From positions 35,804,501-35,868,500 of the forward strand of contig JASDFA010000007.1 of the NCBI GenBank assembly GCA_035772735.1: a DNA stretch of 64,000 nucleotides, read 5' to 3'. The notes beneath the pieces were generated by a model. That model made no database searches. It saw only the letters and a list, made by a program, of their open reading frames with translations, and was not told where the DNA came from. The stretch comes from Datura wrightii (Eukaryota > Streptophyta > Magnoliopsida > Solanales > Solanaceae). The stretch's first letter is position 1; each line of letters begins with the position of its first letter. The position numbers and the translations under genes were made by a program. Shown here piece after piece: positions 33,276-43,905 of this stretch.

Positions 33276-34496
33276 ATGGCACTAACACCAATTGTGCAGA
33301 ATATCACTTCATCCAGGAATCCAAGCAAGGGCAAGGCCCTAGCCTCCTCTTCCACAAAAACAAAAGAGAAAGAAAAGGCATCCTCAGCACCCACCAACTC
33401 TCGAGAGGCCATAATTTTTTGTGTGCCCGACATGAAGGGGCACTATGCCATTTGCAAGGGTCGTTCAATAACCATGGAGGTTTGGTTGGTGGGGCTGTGA
33501 GGTGACCTCCCCAACATCACCACTCAGTTCTATGATAGGAAATGTCATGCTTTTGCCAATCCACTCCCAGATTACTACCTAAGCCTCATCTCGAAATTTT
33601 ATGTTTCCTATAAGGCTAGGCAGGAGAGCATGCATCAAAAGGGCAAGGTGGATGAATTTCCCTTCCTACCTTAAGTTAGGGTGCAAGGTGTGGAGGTTGA
33701 CATCACTCCAGTAGCCATTAATCATCTGTTTTCAAAGGATGAGCTTGACACCAGCTTGGAATATATGGCCAGAATTGCTAACAAGGAGAACCAATTCTCA
33801 TGGATAGCTCAATTCATTGTCGCAGACACGCCCTTCTAGGCCATAATAAGCGATGATATTTCTCGCCATGGTCTCAAGTTTGAGACCAATTTGTGGTTAG
33901 GTTTTATTTGTGGCTGGATCATGCCTTCAAAGAACGAGTAACGGGTCATCTTGGAAGCAGCTATCCTTATCACCTGCATCATTAAAGGGGTCCTCGTAAA
34001 CTTTGGGAAAATTTTGGCTGTTCAAAAAGAGGAACGCCAGGAAAACTAGCACCTCAATGCCATATGTTGTGCTAATTTCTCAGCTTTGCCTACAAGCCCA
34101 AGTCCAACTGTTCCCAGATGAAGCCCCTAGCCCCGCTACTAGTGTAATCACAGTAGATCGATAAAGGGAAGCGGATTCACCCAAGAGCAAGAGGAAGTGG
34201 ATGCAGGCCTTTGATTTGCCAGAAGGTTCTTTCTCCCATGGTTTTGAGTAGTCTCCACGGGCTCATTTAAACATGCCATACAAGAGGCATCGAGACAAGC
34301 CTCAGGTGAAGCCCCTTTTAAGAGAGCATCACCGCCTCCAACATCCTCCGAACCAAGCAGTCTCCACAGGCTTGTGGAAATGACTAACTCTTATGAGAGC
34401 CAGTTTCAAAAGTTGTCTAAGAGCCTCCCTGCCCTTATAATCCAAATGGTGAAAGAGGAGATAAAGTCCATGTATGAGAGTATGACCAAGTTGTGA
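33276..34496 (+). pseudogene. Athila 3' ORF (putative plant transposon protein family)
   Basis: The reading frame starts ATG at 33276 and ends TGA at 34494 in the same frame, with about a dozen stops and a frame excursion near 34120-34170. The N-terminus is low-complexity (Ser/Lys/Thr-rich). A central domain at about 33430-34010 resembles the region found in the ORF downstream of pol in Athila elements, annotated in databases as 'putative plant transposon protein'. The C-terminus is basic and then helical. Its role is unknown; in Athila this position is sometimes called env-like, but no signal peptide or transmembrane segment is visible here. Confidence 0.6.
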
Positions 34497-35780
34497 GCCT
34501 TTGTCGGACTCAGTTTAACTATGATTAATGTTTGCACTGTCAGTCTATTTGTTTTGTTAAAATTGTAAATGGATGAATACACAAATTGTCTTTGATATTA
34601 GTGTTAATAGATGGATCTTTGTTCTTATTTCCTAAGTTGTGTCCCAATTTTGATTTTTACGTTCATAAATAGTAGATAGTAATTAAACTCTAAGGGTTTT
34701 CTTCATACCACAGTTCTTTCCCAAGGAGCATTTTCTTTTTCGTTTCTTTTTGTTTTTGAACCGGGTTGACATTTTTCAATGATAAATTGTGAGGCGACTC
34801 TCTTAAGGGAAAATTCCATGTATTTCTTTGAGTCTTTTATGGAATTGTTTTTGAGAGGTACCACCAAAAATTCTTGAGTGGAATGAAAAATGAAGCTGAA
34901 AAAATTGGGCATTTAAAATGGGAAATGTAGCACTCTCTTGTCATATATTGCATATTCCCTGTTTGGCTTGTGGATTTGCATGCTCTCATGTATTGAATCA
35001 AAATCTTGTGATAATAATGACTTGTGTGAACTTTTTGGTTGTGATGCATTATGTGGTAAGGATTTTTGAATGAATCTCATACATATCTTCTTGTCAAGAA
35101 CTTGCCCTTAGTGTGACTCAAGGTGAAATCCTAGATGTAGCTGCATGTAGAACATGATTTTAGACTTTTGTTTGATTAGTCACTACACCCAAATGACCTC
35201 CGAAAATGTCCTCCTTTTCTAGCTAGTATTGAGCCTCTGGACTATTTATTCTTTGAATCCACATTACAAGAAAATGTCCCTTTTTGTTGCCCTCTTAATT
35301 GGCACCCATCCCCCCTAATTGTTAGTGATGAATAAAAAAAATAATGGGGGCTTGAAGCCCATGACGTTGGGAGAGATAAGGAAATCAATGAGAAAGAGGC
35401 AAAAACCTAAGTTTGGGGGTTTATAAGAAAGGGGAAAATGTGATGAGCCTACACGTGATGTAGCACCAAATTGTGATCAAAAGGAATGAATGAAATGATG
35501 GGTTGAGAAACCTTGAATTACCAAAAGAGGAAAAGAATAGTGAAATGGTGTTACCTCTTGCTTAGACAAGGCTTAGTGTGAGAGTCAAAAGAGCTACAAG
35601 GAAGGCCTTTGAGAAATAAAAGATGAAGATGGATGAAAAAGGAGGTATAAAGTGGAGTGATCTAAGAGTTGGATGGGTAAGATAAAAGTATTCACATAAA
35701 GGCATTAGAGAGATTCTAGTCACTAGAGCTAAAAAATATGTCCTACCATTACCCCTCTTCCCTTCTAGCTCAATTCTAGC
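34497..35780 (+). other. Purine-rich 3' region of the Athila-like element, no gene
   Basis: A/T-rich with GA-rich blocks (35340-35700) and an AAGTTTGGGGG word near 35411, equivalent to the AAGTGTGGGG words of the first element. A GGGGGCTTGAAGCCC-type short hairpin lies near 35346. A candidate polypurine tract (AAAGGGGAAAA) is at about 35428, but no LTR start could be confirmed after it. Frames at 34703, 34837 and 35562 on the minus strand look like chance. Confidence 0.5.
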
Positions 35781-36016
35781 ATGAGATAATAGTTTCCTCC
35801 TCAATATTCTGCTCAGTTTCATGTCCCACGGTTACTCTCATGTCTTAGTATGCATCCTTGTTGCAATAGCTCAGTTCAGTCATATATCTCAGTTTGGAGT
35901 CAGTCACTCAATTAGTTTCCAGCCTATAGTCTTCACTTTGGGATTACAACTCTTTCCCTATCATTCCAACTTTTTTAGTCCCTATTTGAGGATGAATGTC
36001 CCCAAGGGGGAGATAT
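35781..36016 (+). other. Tekay 3' internal end with polypurine tract
   Basis: The stretch ending GAGGATGAATGTCCCCAAGG, then GGGAGATAT at 36016, is the classic Tekay/Del 3' end, with the polypurine tract directly before the LTR start TGTAATGCC. No integrase sequence precedes it within recognisable range, so only the last ~230 bases of the internal region remain. Confidence 0.8.
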
Positions 36017-38670
36017 TGTAATGCCTCAGACTTTCGAACTAAGTTTGAAACCAGTTTAGGCGTGTAGATAGACTCGAATGCTACTAAATATTTATGGAAA
36101 CTTGATGTTATCATCAATTCTTAAGTGCGGGAAGTACATTTGATGCAAATTAAGGTCATAAGGAACCTCTAGCATAGAGTTGAGTTGAGCGCTTCCCTAC
36201 CGATTGAGTTTTCATGTAAGTTCTTACAAGGGTCAAATATACACAACCATAACTACCAATTTATGAAGAATTTTTTGGGTGATTCAACCCTTCAAATTAA
36301 AGCCTTTTGAGTATCATTCGTTAATCGAAGTTCGGAGTAAAAATTTATGGGCATTTTACTAAGGATCTATCAAGGTAGGTGCATTAAGGACCAAACATCA
36401 GATGAAAAGAATTCATCAGAGTGGCGCTACGGCAGGCGCGGCCTGCTAGAGGTAGAATTCTAGAAGAATCAGGCTAGTGCTAGAGCTGGCACGAAGTGCC
36501 AGACCTTGTCCTTACCCCACACCTATATTTATCTTATGTTTTAAGTTGGAAATCAAACATTATCCATATGATAGCCAAACATCCAGACCTTATATTCTCC
36601 CTAAATTTTATGATTTTGAAGAGGAATTAAGTTCTCCAAACATCTCCAATTATATGTTCCTCCAAGGTGAGTCTTCTCCTTCATTCCAAAGGTTAAAATA
36701 ATGATTTCCTAACCCTAAGCTATGGGTTCTAATGCTATTCTTGATGAAAAACCCTAGGAATCATGGATAACATTCCACCTCTCAAGCTCAAGAACACCTA
36801 GGTCTCTCTTCTCAAAAATCTTGGGCACCCCTTCTTCCTCCAAGGTAAGTAACTCTCCTAAAACCATTCTAAGCTTAGGACTCATGGGATGGTGCTCAGA
36901 AGCCATAATTTCATAGGACTATGTTGGTGTTGAGGATGGATATGGTTGTTTTGGTTAGACTTGTAATGGTTATGCTTGTTTTATGGGGCTGTATAAAGAG
37001 ATGGTTGTTAAGACACTCCCCTCATAAGAGACATGAATTTCCTATGCCCTCTGGGTGTTCGATGAAATGCCTCAAGGACTTGGATCTCATCATTAAGCTA
37101 TTGATTGTAGTTCCTATCCATACAATTTTTTCACATTGACGTTATAAAAGGATTTGTGGCTTTGTAGTTATAGTTGTGAGGCCAAGGATAAGGTTTGTGG
37201 GACATCAAAATTTCAAAAACCCTAGCAAGTTAAATTCTCTAAAAACCATGTCATAGGGTTTTCATTCAATGAAGGATTTCTTCATGTTTTCCATGTTTCA
37301 AGACTTTTATGATGAATAGCATATACAGTTCATGATTTCATCCTCAAATACATTATTTATTCCCACAATTTGATACTAGTATGATTTCCAAGGTTCAACC
37401 ACAATTTAGCATTATTTTCGAAAATATGGTCTATTTGTATATACTATTCTTTACCATGATCTCAGTATGCATGATTTTTAATATGAATTAAACATATGAT
37501 TTTCCTCATGATTTCAGTATGATCAGCATGTCCAATTTTCTTTGGACTATCATGACACTTTCAAATAAAGAATATCTGACAAGTCTTACAACCCAACTTT
37601 ATTCAGGTCCTTTAGACTCTCAGGACACTTCCAGATAAGTAGTTCTGACTTAGTATTAGGACATCCATTTCGAGCTATAAGTTAGATATAATTAGATTTT
37701 TTGTTTGGAGTAGTACTTAGCACCAAGCAGGTCGGGGTTCAGCGCACCTACGTTCCCAGAATTTACGTGCCACCACAATTTATTAGCTCGAATAGACCTT
37801 AGTTAGTAATCACATAGATCGGCCATTATACCCTGGTAAGGTACAATGGGCTCTATCCGATGGACTGTATACATCAAACTCTATGTCTAGCTCAAATGGT
37901 TATATGTCATTTAATAGGCTCTCCCATAGTATAGTTTCAGATTCGGCTTAGCACAATTCATGTCGGTTATAGTCTTCTATTTATGATTGCAGATTCAGTT
38001 TTCAGTATTGGTAATAACTCTAAAAACAAGTTTTACTTGTATTTTAATAAATGTTTTCAGACTAGCATACCATGTCAGTAATAATGCATCTTAGATAGGG
38101 TCATTGTACTAAATCTCAGTTTCTGTATTTAGCCATGTTTTATATATATTTTTCCCTTAGATTTACCACATGTTTTTTATTTCAGTTGTGATTTTCTATA
38201 TACTCAGTACATTCAAAGTATTGACCATATACTCTATGTGCTATATCATTTTAATATATAGATCCGGGTATTCAGGCTAGCCCCACAGTTAGACACATTC
38301 TAGATTCTATCAGCTTGCAGTGGTAAGTCCTCATCTTCCTAGGATGGGAGTTAAGTTTCTTTATTTCAGTATTGTTTTAGTTTCAAACTTTGGAGTTAAC
38401 TGGGGACTTGTCCTAGTAGCTCATTATTTTTTAGAAGGCTTATAGACAAAGTGTATAGTCACATCTTTATATCCTCAGTATTGTTTAGACTTTAGTATTT
38501 ATTAGTTATTATCTTATTCCCTTAAAAAATGTTTTATTCGTAGATAGCTCCCACTTAAGATTTCTTATATGTTGCAATATGTTAGAATTATGCTATGCAA
38601 TGGGTTAGATTGGGGTTAGTTCTGGCTTTGGCACTACGTTGCGTCTAGAGTGTAGACTCGGGTCTTGACA
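36017..38670 (+). repeat. Tekay-type LTR with internal sequence on both sides
   Basis: From TGTAATGCCTCAG (36017) to GGGTCTTGACA (38670), 2654 bases. A polypurine tract lies before it and gag after it, so it serves as 3' LTR to the left and 5' LTR to the right. The primer site is damaged: after the end only CAGAGCCC remains, the second half of a TGGTATCAGAGC-type site. A TATA-like TATATTTAT is at 36524-36532. R/U5 blocks match the reverse LTRs at 17086 and 40888. Confidence 0.82.
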
Positions 38671-38699
38671 CAGAGCCCACGATTTCTTGAGCTTGAGCC

Positions 38700-39132
38700 C
38701 TCACATATTCATCATATTAGAATTGAGTGAGGATCCATAGGAATTCATTGATCATACATATAGGGTATTGAATTGATGCAGGCTATAGTGACTGAGAGAG
38801 TAGAGTTGGCGGCCTTCAGATTACGCAATATAGTTATGTTATCTTATGAGGCTTGGGCTCTGTCCATAGGAGCCGATGAACTGCCAGCTGAGTGGGTAGA
38901 GTTCTCAGAGGCCTTTATGCACTAGTATCTCCCATGGGAGTTTCGATAGGTTCGAGCTGAGTAGTTTTTCAACTTGGAGAAGGGCAGTATGAGTGTGCGC
39001 AAGTATAGCCTTCAGTTTAATTTTTTGGCTAGCTATGTTCCACACATGGTTCAGACAATGGAGGACTGAGTTTATCGGTTTGTGAGAGGGATCGGGCTCA
39101 TATAGCTCATGACTATTTGGGGGTATCTACTC
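38700..39132 (+). pseudogene. gag: Tekay gag, part 1 (interrupted by a solo LTR)
   Basis: The gag core is readable from about 38790: L-A-A-F-R-L-R-N, A-W-A-L/E-W-V-E-F-x-E-A-F, then S-V-R-K-Y-S-L-Q-F-N/x-L-A-S-Y-V-P. TAG/TGA codons fall near 38923, 38950, 38962 and 39067. The N-terminus between the LTR end (38670) and 38760 is short and garbled. The sequence is cut at 39132 by the solo LTR and resumes at 40563. Confidence 0.8.
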
Positions 39133-40562
39133 AAGGGTGATCTTGGGCAAATTTATATGCCCAAGTGATACTCAAAGGTGTCATTTTAGCCTTGTTTATC
39201 TATCTTGTTTATACATTCTCATGTAATTGGTAATAAAATGTGAATTTATACTAACCAACATGATTAGCATTGTTTTGCAGGTAAAATGTAATTTCGGGAA
39301 GCTAAAATGCATGTTGGAAGAGATTGGGGTTGGACTCGGATGTGAGCAAGGGACAAGGCATTGGAAAGCACAAAATAAAGGGGCTCCGCGATGGAGCCGT
39401 GTCACGATGCCATCGCGGAGGCCTTTTGCCTGGAGAGGGAATTTTCAGCCTATTTCCAGTGAGGGTTCACGATGGGTCCATCGCACGGTGGCCTGGCTCC
39501 ACATTGCACGCCGTGCCACGTTGGGCCTTATTCCTTTGACCCCCAGTTTCCAGTGAGGGTCCGCGTCGGAAGCGTGTCACGAAGGCAGTGCTCCGCGATG
39601 CACTCCGTGACACGTTGCTTGTTATTCCGGGAAAAATTTCCACTAGTATAAATAGAAAACTTAGGTTCATTTTTCAATATTATGACTTGGTGGAGCAAGA
39701 ACGTGGGTTACAGGCAGTTGAGGGGACGAAATTATCAGGGTTTTTCTCTCTTTCCTTCTTCTTGTATTCAATTGTTGTATGTTTAACACTCATTTAATGA
39801 TGTTTAATCCACAAATGAGTGGCTAATTCCTCTTCTTGCTGAGGTTAAGAAAAATTGTATTGAAATGTGATTGTTGATTAAATTGGTTTTTCATCTTTTC
39901 ATCCATGGTTGTTCTATTGATTCTTGTTCTTACTGCATTAATGTGTGGCCTACGTCAATGTACATCTAAAAAGTCCAGTTTCACTCGAGAGAGCAAGAAA
40001 TTGGAAAGTTGTGAATTAATAGGATATGATCCTTTCTTAGTTTGGGAAAATTGAGAATTGATTTACCTTCAGGATAGAAATATACCTGAAAGTCATATTA
40101 GTCAATTTAGGAATCGGTTTTGTATGGTCAGAACATGAATTGCATTTAATCACAGAAATGTAGGTGGATGGTTCATGATTCTTAAGTGGGGTTAAATACG
40201 AGAGCTTTAATCCCTTGGCAATAGTTCTTGACTAGCAACTGGAGGAAAAGGATAACCAAATTATATCGACAATTAATTTCATTACATGTTCGTTTAACCT
40301 TAACATGCTCACATTCATAGTTCAGACTCACATTAGATAATTGTTTTAGACTTAGCATAATTATTAGAAATCAAAATATCAAACTCTTGGTTACACTGTT
40401 GTCTTTATTTTTAGAATTGAAATATAGTACACTTGAGCAGATTGCACTTCATCCCAGTTCCAGTGGGATCGATACTTGGCTTACTTAAGCCACTTTACTA
40501 CTTGTTCGACCACGTGCACTTGCGTGTAAGTTTTATACCCAACAAACGTAACGAACAAAGGG
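39133..40562 (+). mobile_element. Solo Athila-type LTR with perfect AAGGG target duplication
   Basis: The LTR runs from TGATCTTGGG (39138) to AACGAACA (40557), 1420 bases, flanked by AAGGG at 39133-39137 and 40558-40562. The Tekay gag on both sides belongs together. The LTR opens with an inverted pair CTTGGGC/GCCCAAG, has a GC-rich palindromic-word block (39385-39615), TATAAATAG at 39647-39655, and near its end the CCCTGTGG/AGTGGGATCGATAC word followed by CCACGTGCACTTGCGTGTA. A solo LTR arises by recombination between the two LTRs of a full element. ORF-like stretches (39227, 39324, 40433) are shared with 62547-63973 only because the LTR is shared. Confidence 0.95.
39647..39655 (+). promoter_or_regulatory. 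TATA box of the solo LTR
   Basis: TATAAATAG follows the GC-rich block and is conserved on the minus strand of the inverted copy at 63521-63529. It is the likely core promoter of this LTR. Confidence 0.65.
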
Positions 40563-40887
40563 CACATGGACATTGCACGAATTCAGGCTTTCGCCTAAAG
40601 GGCGGACGATTTGGCTCATCAGTTATGCGACGCTCGGAGACAGCAGGTGTAGAGAAAGAGAGCTAGGATGGTGGGTCCTTATTGAGGGACGAAGAGTGAC
40701 CTAGGAACTTTGTTGTCTTAGTAGTCAGTCAAACCAGCAAGGAGTACCCACCTCTGCTTCAGGGACAAAGGAGGGACTAGAACCCAACTCTATCTAGTTC
40801 CCGGTGTCAGGAGCAGGTGGAGTAGGGGAGAGTAATGGTTCTGCCTTGTACTTAGTGTGAGTGGTTCCACACAAGTTTGTGCCATCG
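40563..40887 (+). pseudogene. gag: Tekay gag, part 2
   Basis: Directly after the right AAGGG copy the gag continues as M-D-I-A-R-I-Q-A-F-A, the block expected after the core, followed by a basic region (R-K-R-A-R near 40655) and a Gln/Ser/Pro-rich tail with stops near 40590 and 40650. It is cut at 40888 by a minus-strand Tekay LTR before any zinc knuckle. Confidence 0.8.
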
Positions 40888-43690
40888 TGTCATGGCCCGA
40901 GTTTACACCCTAGATGAAACACGGTACTTGGAGTCAGAAGTGACACCAAGTCAACCCCTGGTCCATCATACACTGGTATTCTAAGTAATATAAATGCATA
41001 TAGCGGAAGCTTGAAATAATAACATAAAGCATTTATGAGAGAATTTAAAATTGAATCATGAACACCAAAATAGTTTGGGCAACACTGATAGTCTGAAAAA
41101 CCAAGTCTATGTCTAAAAGCCATCTAACTGATGAGTTGCAGGGACAATCTCCCAGCTAACTTTAAGTCCAACTGAATGTATTAAACATAACCGAGATAGT
41201 GAAATAATGTCCTTAAAAAGTGAGGACTCACACTTTTGTTGTGGAGAGAGGGAGATCTGAATAAAGTCAGCTAACGACGCTGGGTCTAAGAACCTGCGGC
41301 TGTATCATTTCATGATACAGCATAAAAGTATGCGTCAGTACTTTGAATGTACTAAGTAAGTGAGAGAAACGTAACACAATGGGATAAATAAAAGAAAATG
41401 CTGAACTGAAAAGACATGCAAAGACCAACTAAAGCTACTGAACTGAATAGCTGAACTACTGAATGATGATCAAAGCATGTTCTAAGTCTGGAATATTGAT
41501 CTGAACTGAACTAAAACCGGACTGAACTGACTAGTGGGAGAGTCTATAACTGACATGTAACCAGGTGAGCTAAACGTAGAGTCCGATGTATACGCCCCAC
41601 GGGTAGGACCCAATATACCTTTCCAGGGTATAAAGGCATGAACTAGGTTATCACAAAAGTCTGGGGCCAATCAGGCCAATAAATACTAAAACCTAAACTG
41701 GCAATGTAGTTCTGCGAACCTGGGTGCGCTGGAACCCCAGTTTGCTCGATGCTAATTCCTACTCCCATTGGATAACCTAAACTGATTACTAAGATGATAG
41801 CTCGAAACTGGGGCCCAAGACTAGTTAGGGATACATATCAGTAAGTACCCTAAAGGTCTTAACGGACCAGATTCTGAAACTGGGCTCTAGACTGGTCAGA
41901 GCTGCTTATCAAGCACTAGAGCAGAGTTCAAGATGTTCTAATTCAATGAATAGGGCTAGATTTTTCTTCTCACAATATTTATCATTTTTGAAATCACAAT
42001 CTGGGGAAAATTAACTATAATTAACATTGAACAATATTCCTCATAAATTAAATGAGGTCTATTAGTTAACATTCGAAAAGTCTACAGGGCTAGAACTCAC
42101 CTTTATGGAAATAATCAACAAATAAATCATGAACTGATGGAAACCATAACATAAATAATTATATATATATATATGTATCATTCTATGTGGATTCAAGGAA
42201 AATTTCATGGATTCTCTTCATATTCGAAAACTCAGGGCCAGGATTTATAGAGTAAACTAGAGGGATTTCGGGCACACAAGGGGAGAATTATCCCCTTGTT
42301 GAATTCTCACATACCTAATGAAGAAACCCAAAGAATTTCCTTGAGAATCGAGGAGGAAAGTCTGCCCTAGTTCTTGCTCTGAAATGCTCTGAGAGAAAAT
42401 TCTACGTTCTGCTTCTTGAAGGTTTGAGTAGGGAATGAGAAAAGAAACCATTTACCCCCACTAATAAGTCTAATTTATGACTAAAACAATATAGTTTAAA
42501 GTTTAGTAGGGTAGGAAATTACTAAAAGACCCTTGAAAAATTGCAGGGAAAAACTAGTCGTTAGTCCTCATGGGTGATCTAACGGGTCATGGTCTCATGG
42601 TCACACTCGTTGAGTACACTGCCCAAAATTCCTACTCTCCCATCTATTCTAATCCATGGACAACACCACGACTCATGGTGTTCCTTAATGAGTCGTGGTG
42701 AGCACAAGTTGAGTGCACTGTCCAAGTTCACCCATTTTGATAAGTCCCTGACCACGACTTATCCCATGAATCATGGTAACTTACCACGACTCGTGATGAC
42801 TAATCGTGGAGTACACTGCCAATTTCTTCCTGGTCTTCAATTATTCCTGGCCACGGGTCATGTCATGACTCGTGGGTGCTGACCACAACTCGTGGTCTTA
42901 CCCATGGTTACCCAAAACTCTAATTTTCCAAATAAGCTTCCAGTCCTCACCATGAGTCACTTAACGATCCGTGGTCACTCCCCACCGGTCACAAAATGAC
43001 TCGTTCTGTGACCTGGTGTAAAAATTTCTGTTTTCTCCGTTTGAACTCCTGGGTCTGGTTTTTGAGTTTCCGAGGCATTACAATATCTCCCCCTTGGGAA
43101 CATTTGTCCTCGAATGTTGGAAACACACAGAAAAGAAGAGAATTGCAATCACTATGCTCCAATATTGACCGTAAAGGCTGAAAACTAACAGAATGACTAC
43201 CTCTGAACTGAACTACAAGTCTGAACTGAATTCACTAACCATACACATGATCAATCACGTGAAAGAAACTAGAACACACAAATTGAATAGAGTTTTAGGG
43301 AGGAAATTCGTACCTTAAACTGAAACTGAGCCGGAAGGGAACAAGTGTGGCTATCTGGCCATCATATCTGCTTCGGCCTCACATGTAGCTCCCTCAACCT
43401 GTTGATTCCTCCATAAGACTTTGACTAAAGCTACTTCTTTGTACCTCAACTTACGAACCTGACGGTCAAGAATTTGGACTACGACTTCTTCATAAGAGAG
43501 ACTATATTTCACCCCCACACTTTCTAATGGAACAACTGAAGTTGGATCACCAATGCACTTCATCAATAAAGACACATGGAATACTGGGTGCACAGCTGTT
43601 AATTTTGAAGGTAATTCTAGCTCATAGGCTACATTGCGAATGCACCTCAAAATTCTATAGGGTCCCACATACCTGGAACTTAGTTTGCCT
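40888..43690 (-). mobile_element. 3' end of a reverse Tekay element (integrase tail, polypurine tract, LTR)
   Basis: On the minus strand: integrase C-terminus (43690-43351), 3' leader, polypurine tract (43100-43083), then LTR from TGTAATGCC (43082) to a GGCCATGACA-type end (40888), 2195 bases. No primer site lies to the left, so this is the 3' LTR with its outer end in the gag of the neighbouring element. U3 words of the CACGACTCGTGGT type fill 42555-43010. An (AT)7 run lies at 42161-42174. Confidence 0.85.
43351..43690 (-). pseudogene. Chromovirus-type integrase C-terminus
   Basis: The minus-strand frame 43668-43351 is open for 105 codons: G-P-Y-R-I-L, H-P-V-F-H-V-S-L-L, L-S-Y-E-E-V and V-K-V-L-W-R-N-Q blocks, ending near A-x-C-E-A-E-A-D-M. 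In Tekay this region carries a chromodomain thought to guide insertion into heterochromatin; the aromatic-cage residues cannot be judged by eye. It is the longest undamaged Tekay coding piece in the window, but its N-terminal part is cut off at 43690. Confidence 0.88.
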
Positions 43691-43905
43691 TTTGTACATT
43701 GGTTTTAGATTAGTATAAATTAGGAAACAAACTCCCAAAATCTTCTTGAAACTGTTGTCTGCATTATTAAAGTTAGAGTTTATTAACGCTTAATTAGATT
43801 ATTACCTTGGTCCAGTCCCTGTGGGATCGATACTTGGCTACTCTAGCCATTTTACTACTTGTTCGACCACGTGCACTTGCGTGTAGGTATTCCAAACCAA
43901 TGAAC
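43691..43905 (+). repeat. 3' terminal fragment of an Athila-type LTR
   Basis: It contains the CCCTGTGGGATCGATACTTG word (43818 area), the CCATTTTACTACTTG word and CCACGTGCACTTGCGTGTA, matching the last part of the solo LTR (40450-40530) and of 62619-64000. The family therefore has at least three partial or complete copies here besides the relative at 4275. Confidence 0.82.

Larger units (their letters stand above)
28880..35780 (+). mobile_element. Second Athila-like gag-protease element with 3' ORF, no polymerase
   Basis: Order: short LTR fragment, Athila primer-binding site, gag, protease, post-pol motif, long spacer, 3' ORF, purine-rich 3' region. As in the element at 1-4680, protease is followed directly by the post-pol motif, with no RT/RNase H/integrase. 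The 3' LTR could not be recognised. The right limit is set by Tekay 3' sequence from about 35780. Confidence 0.72.
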
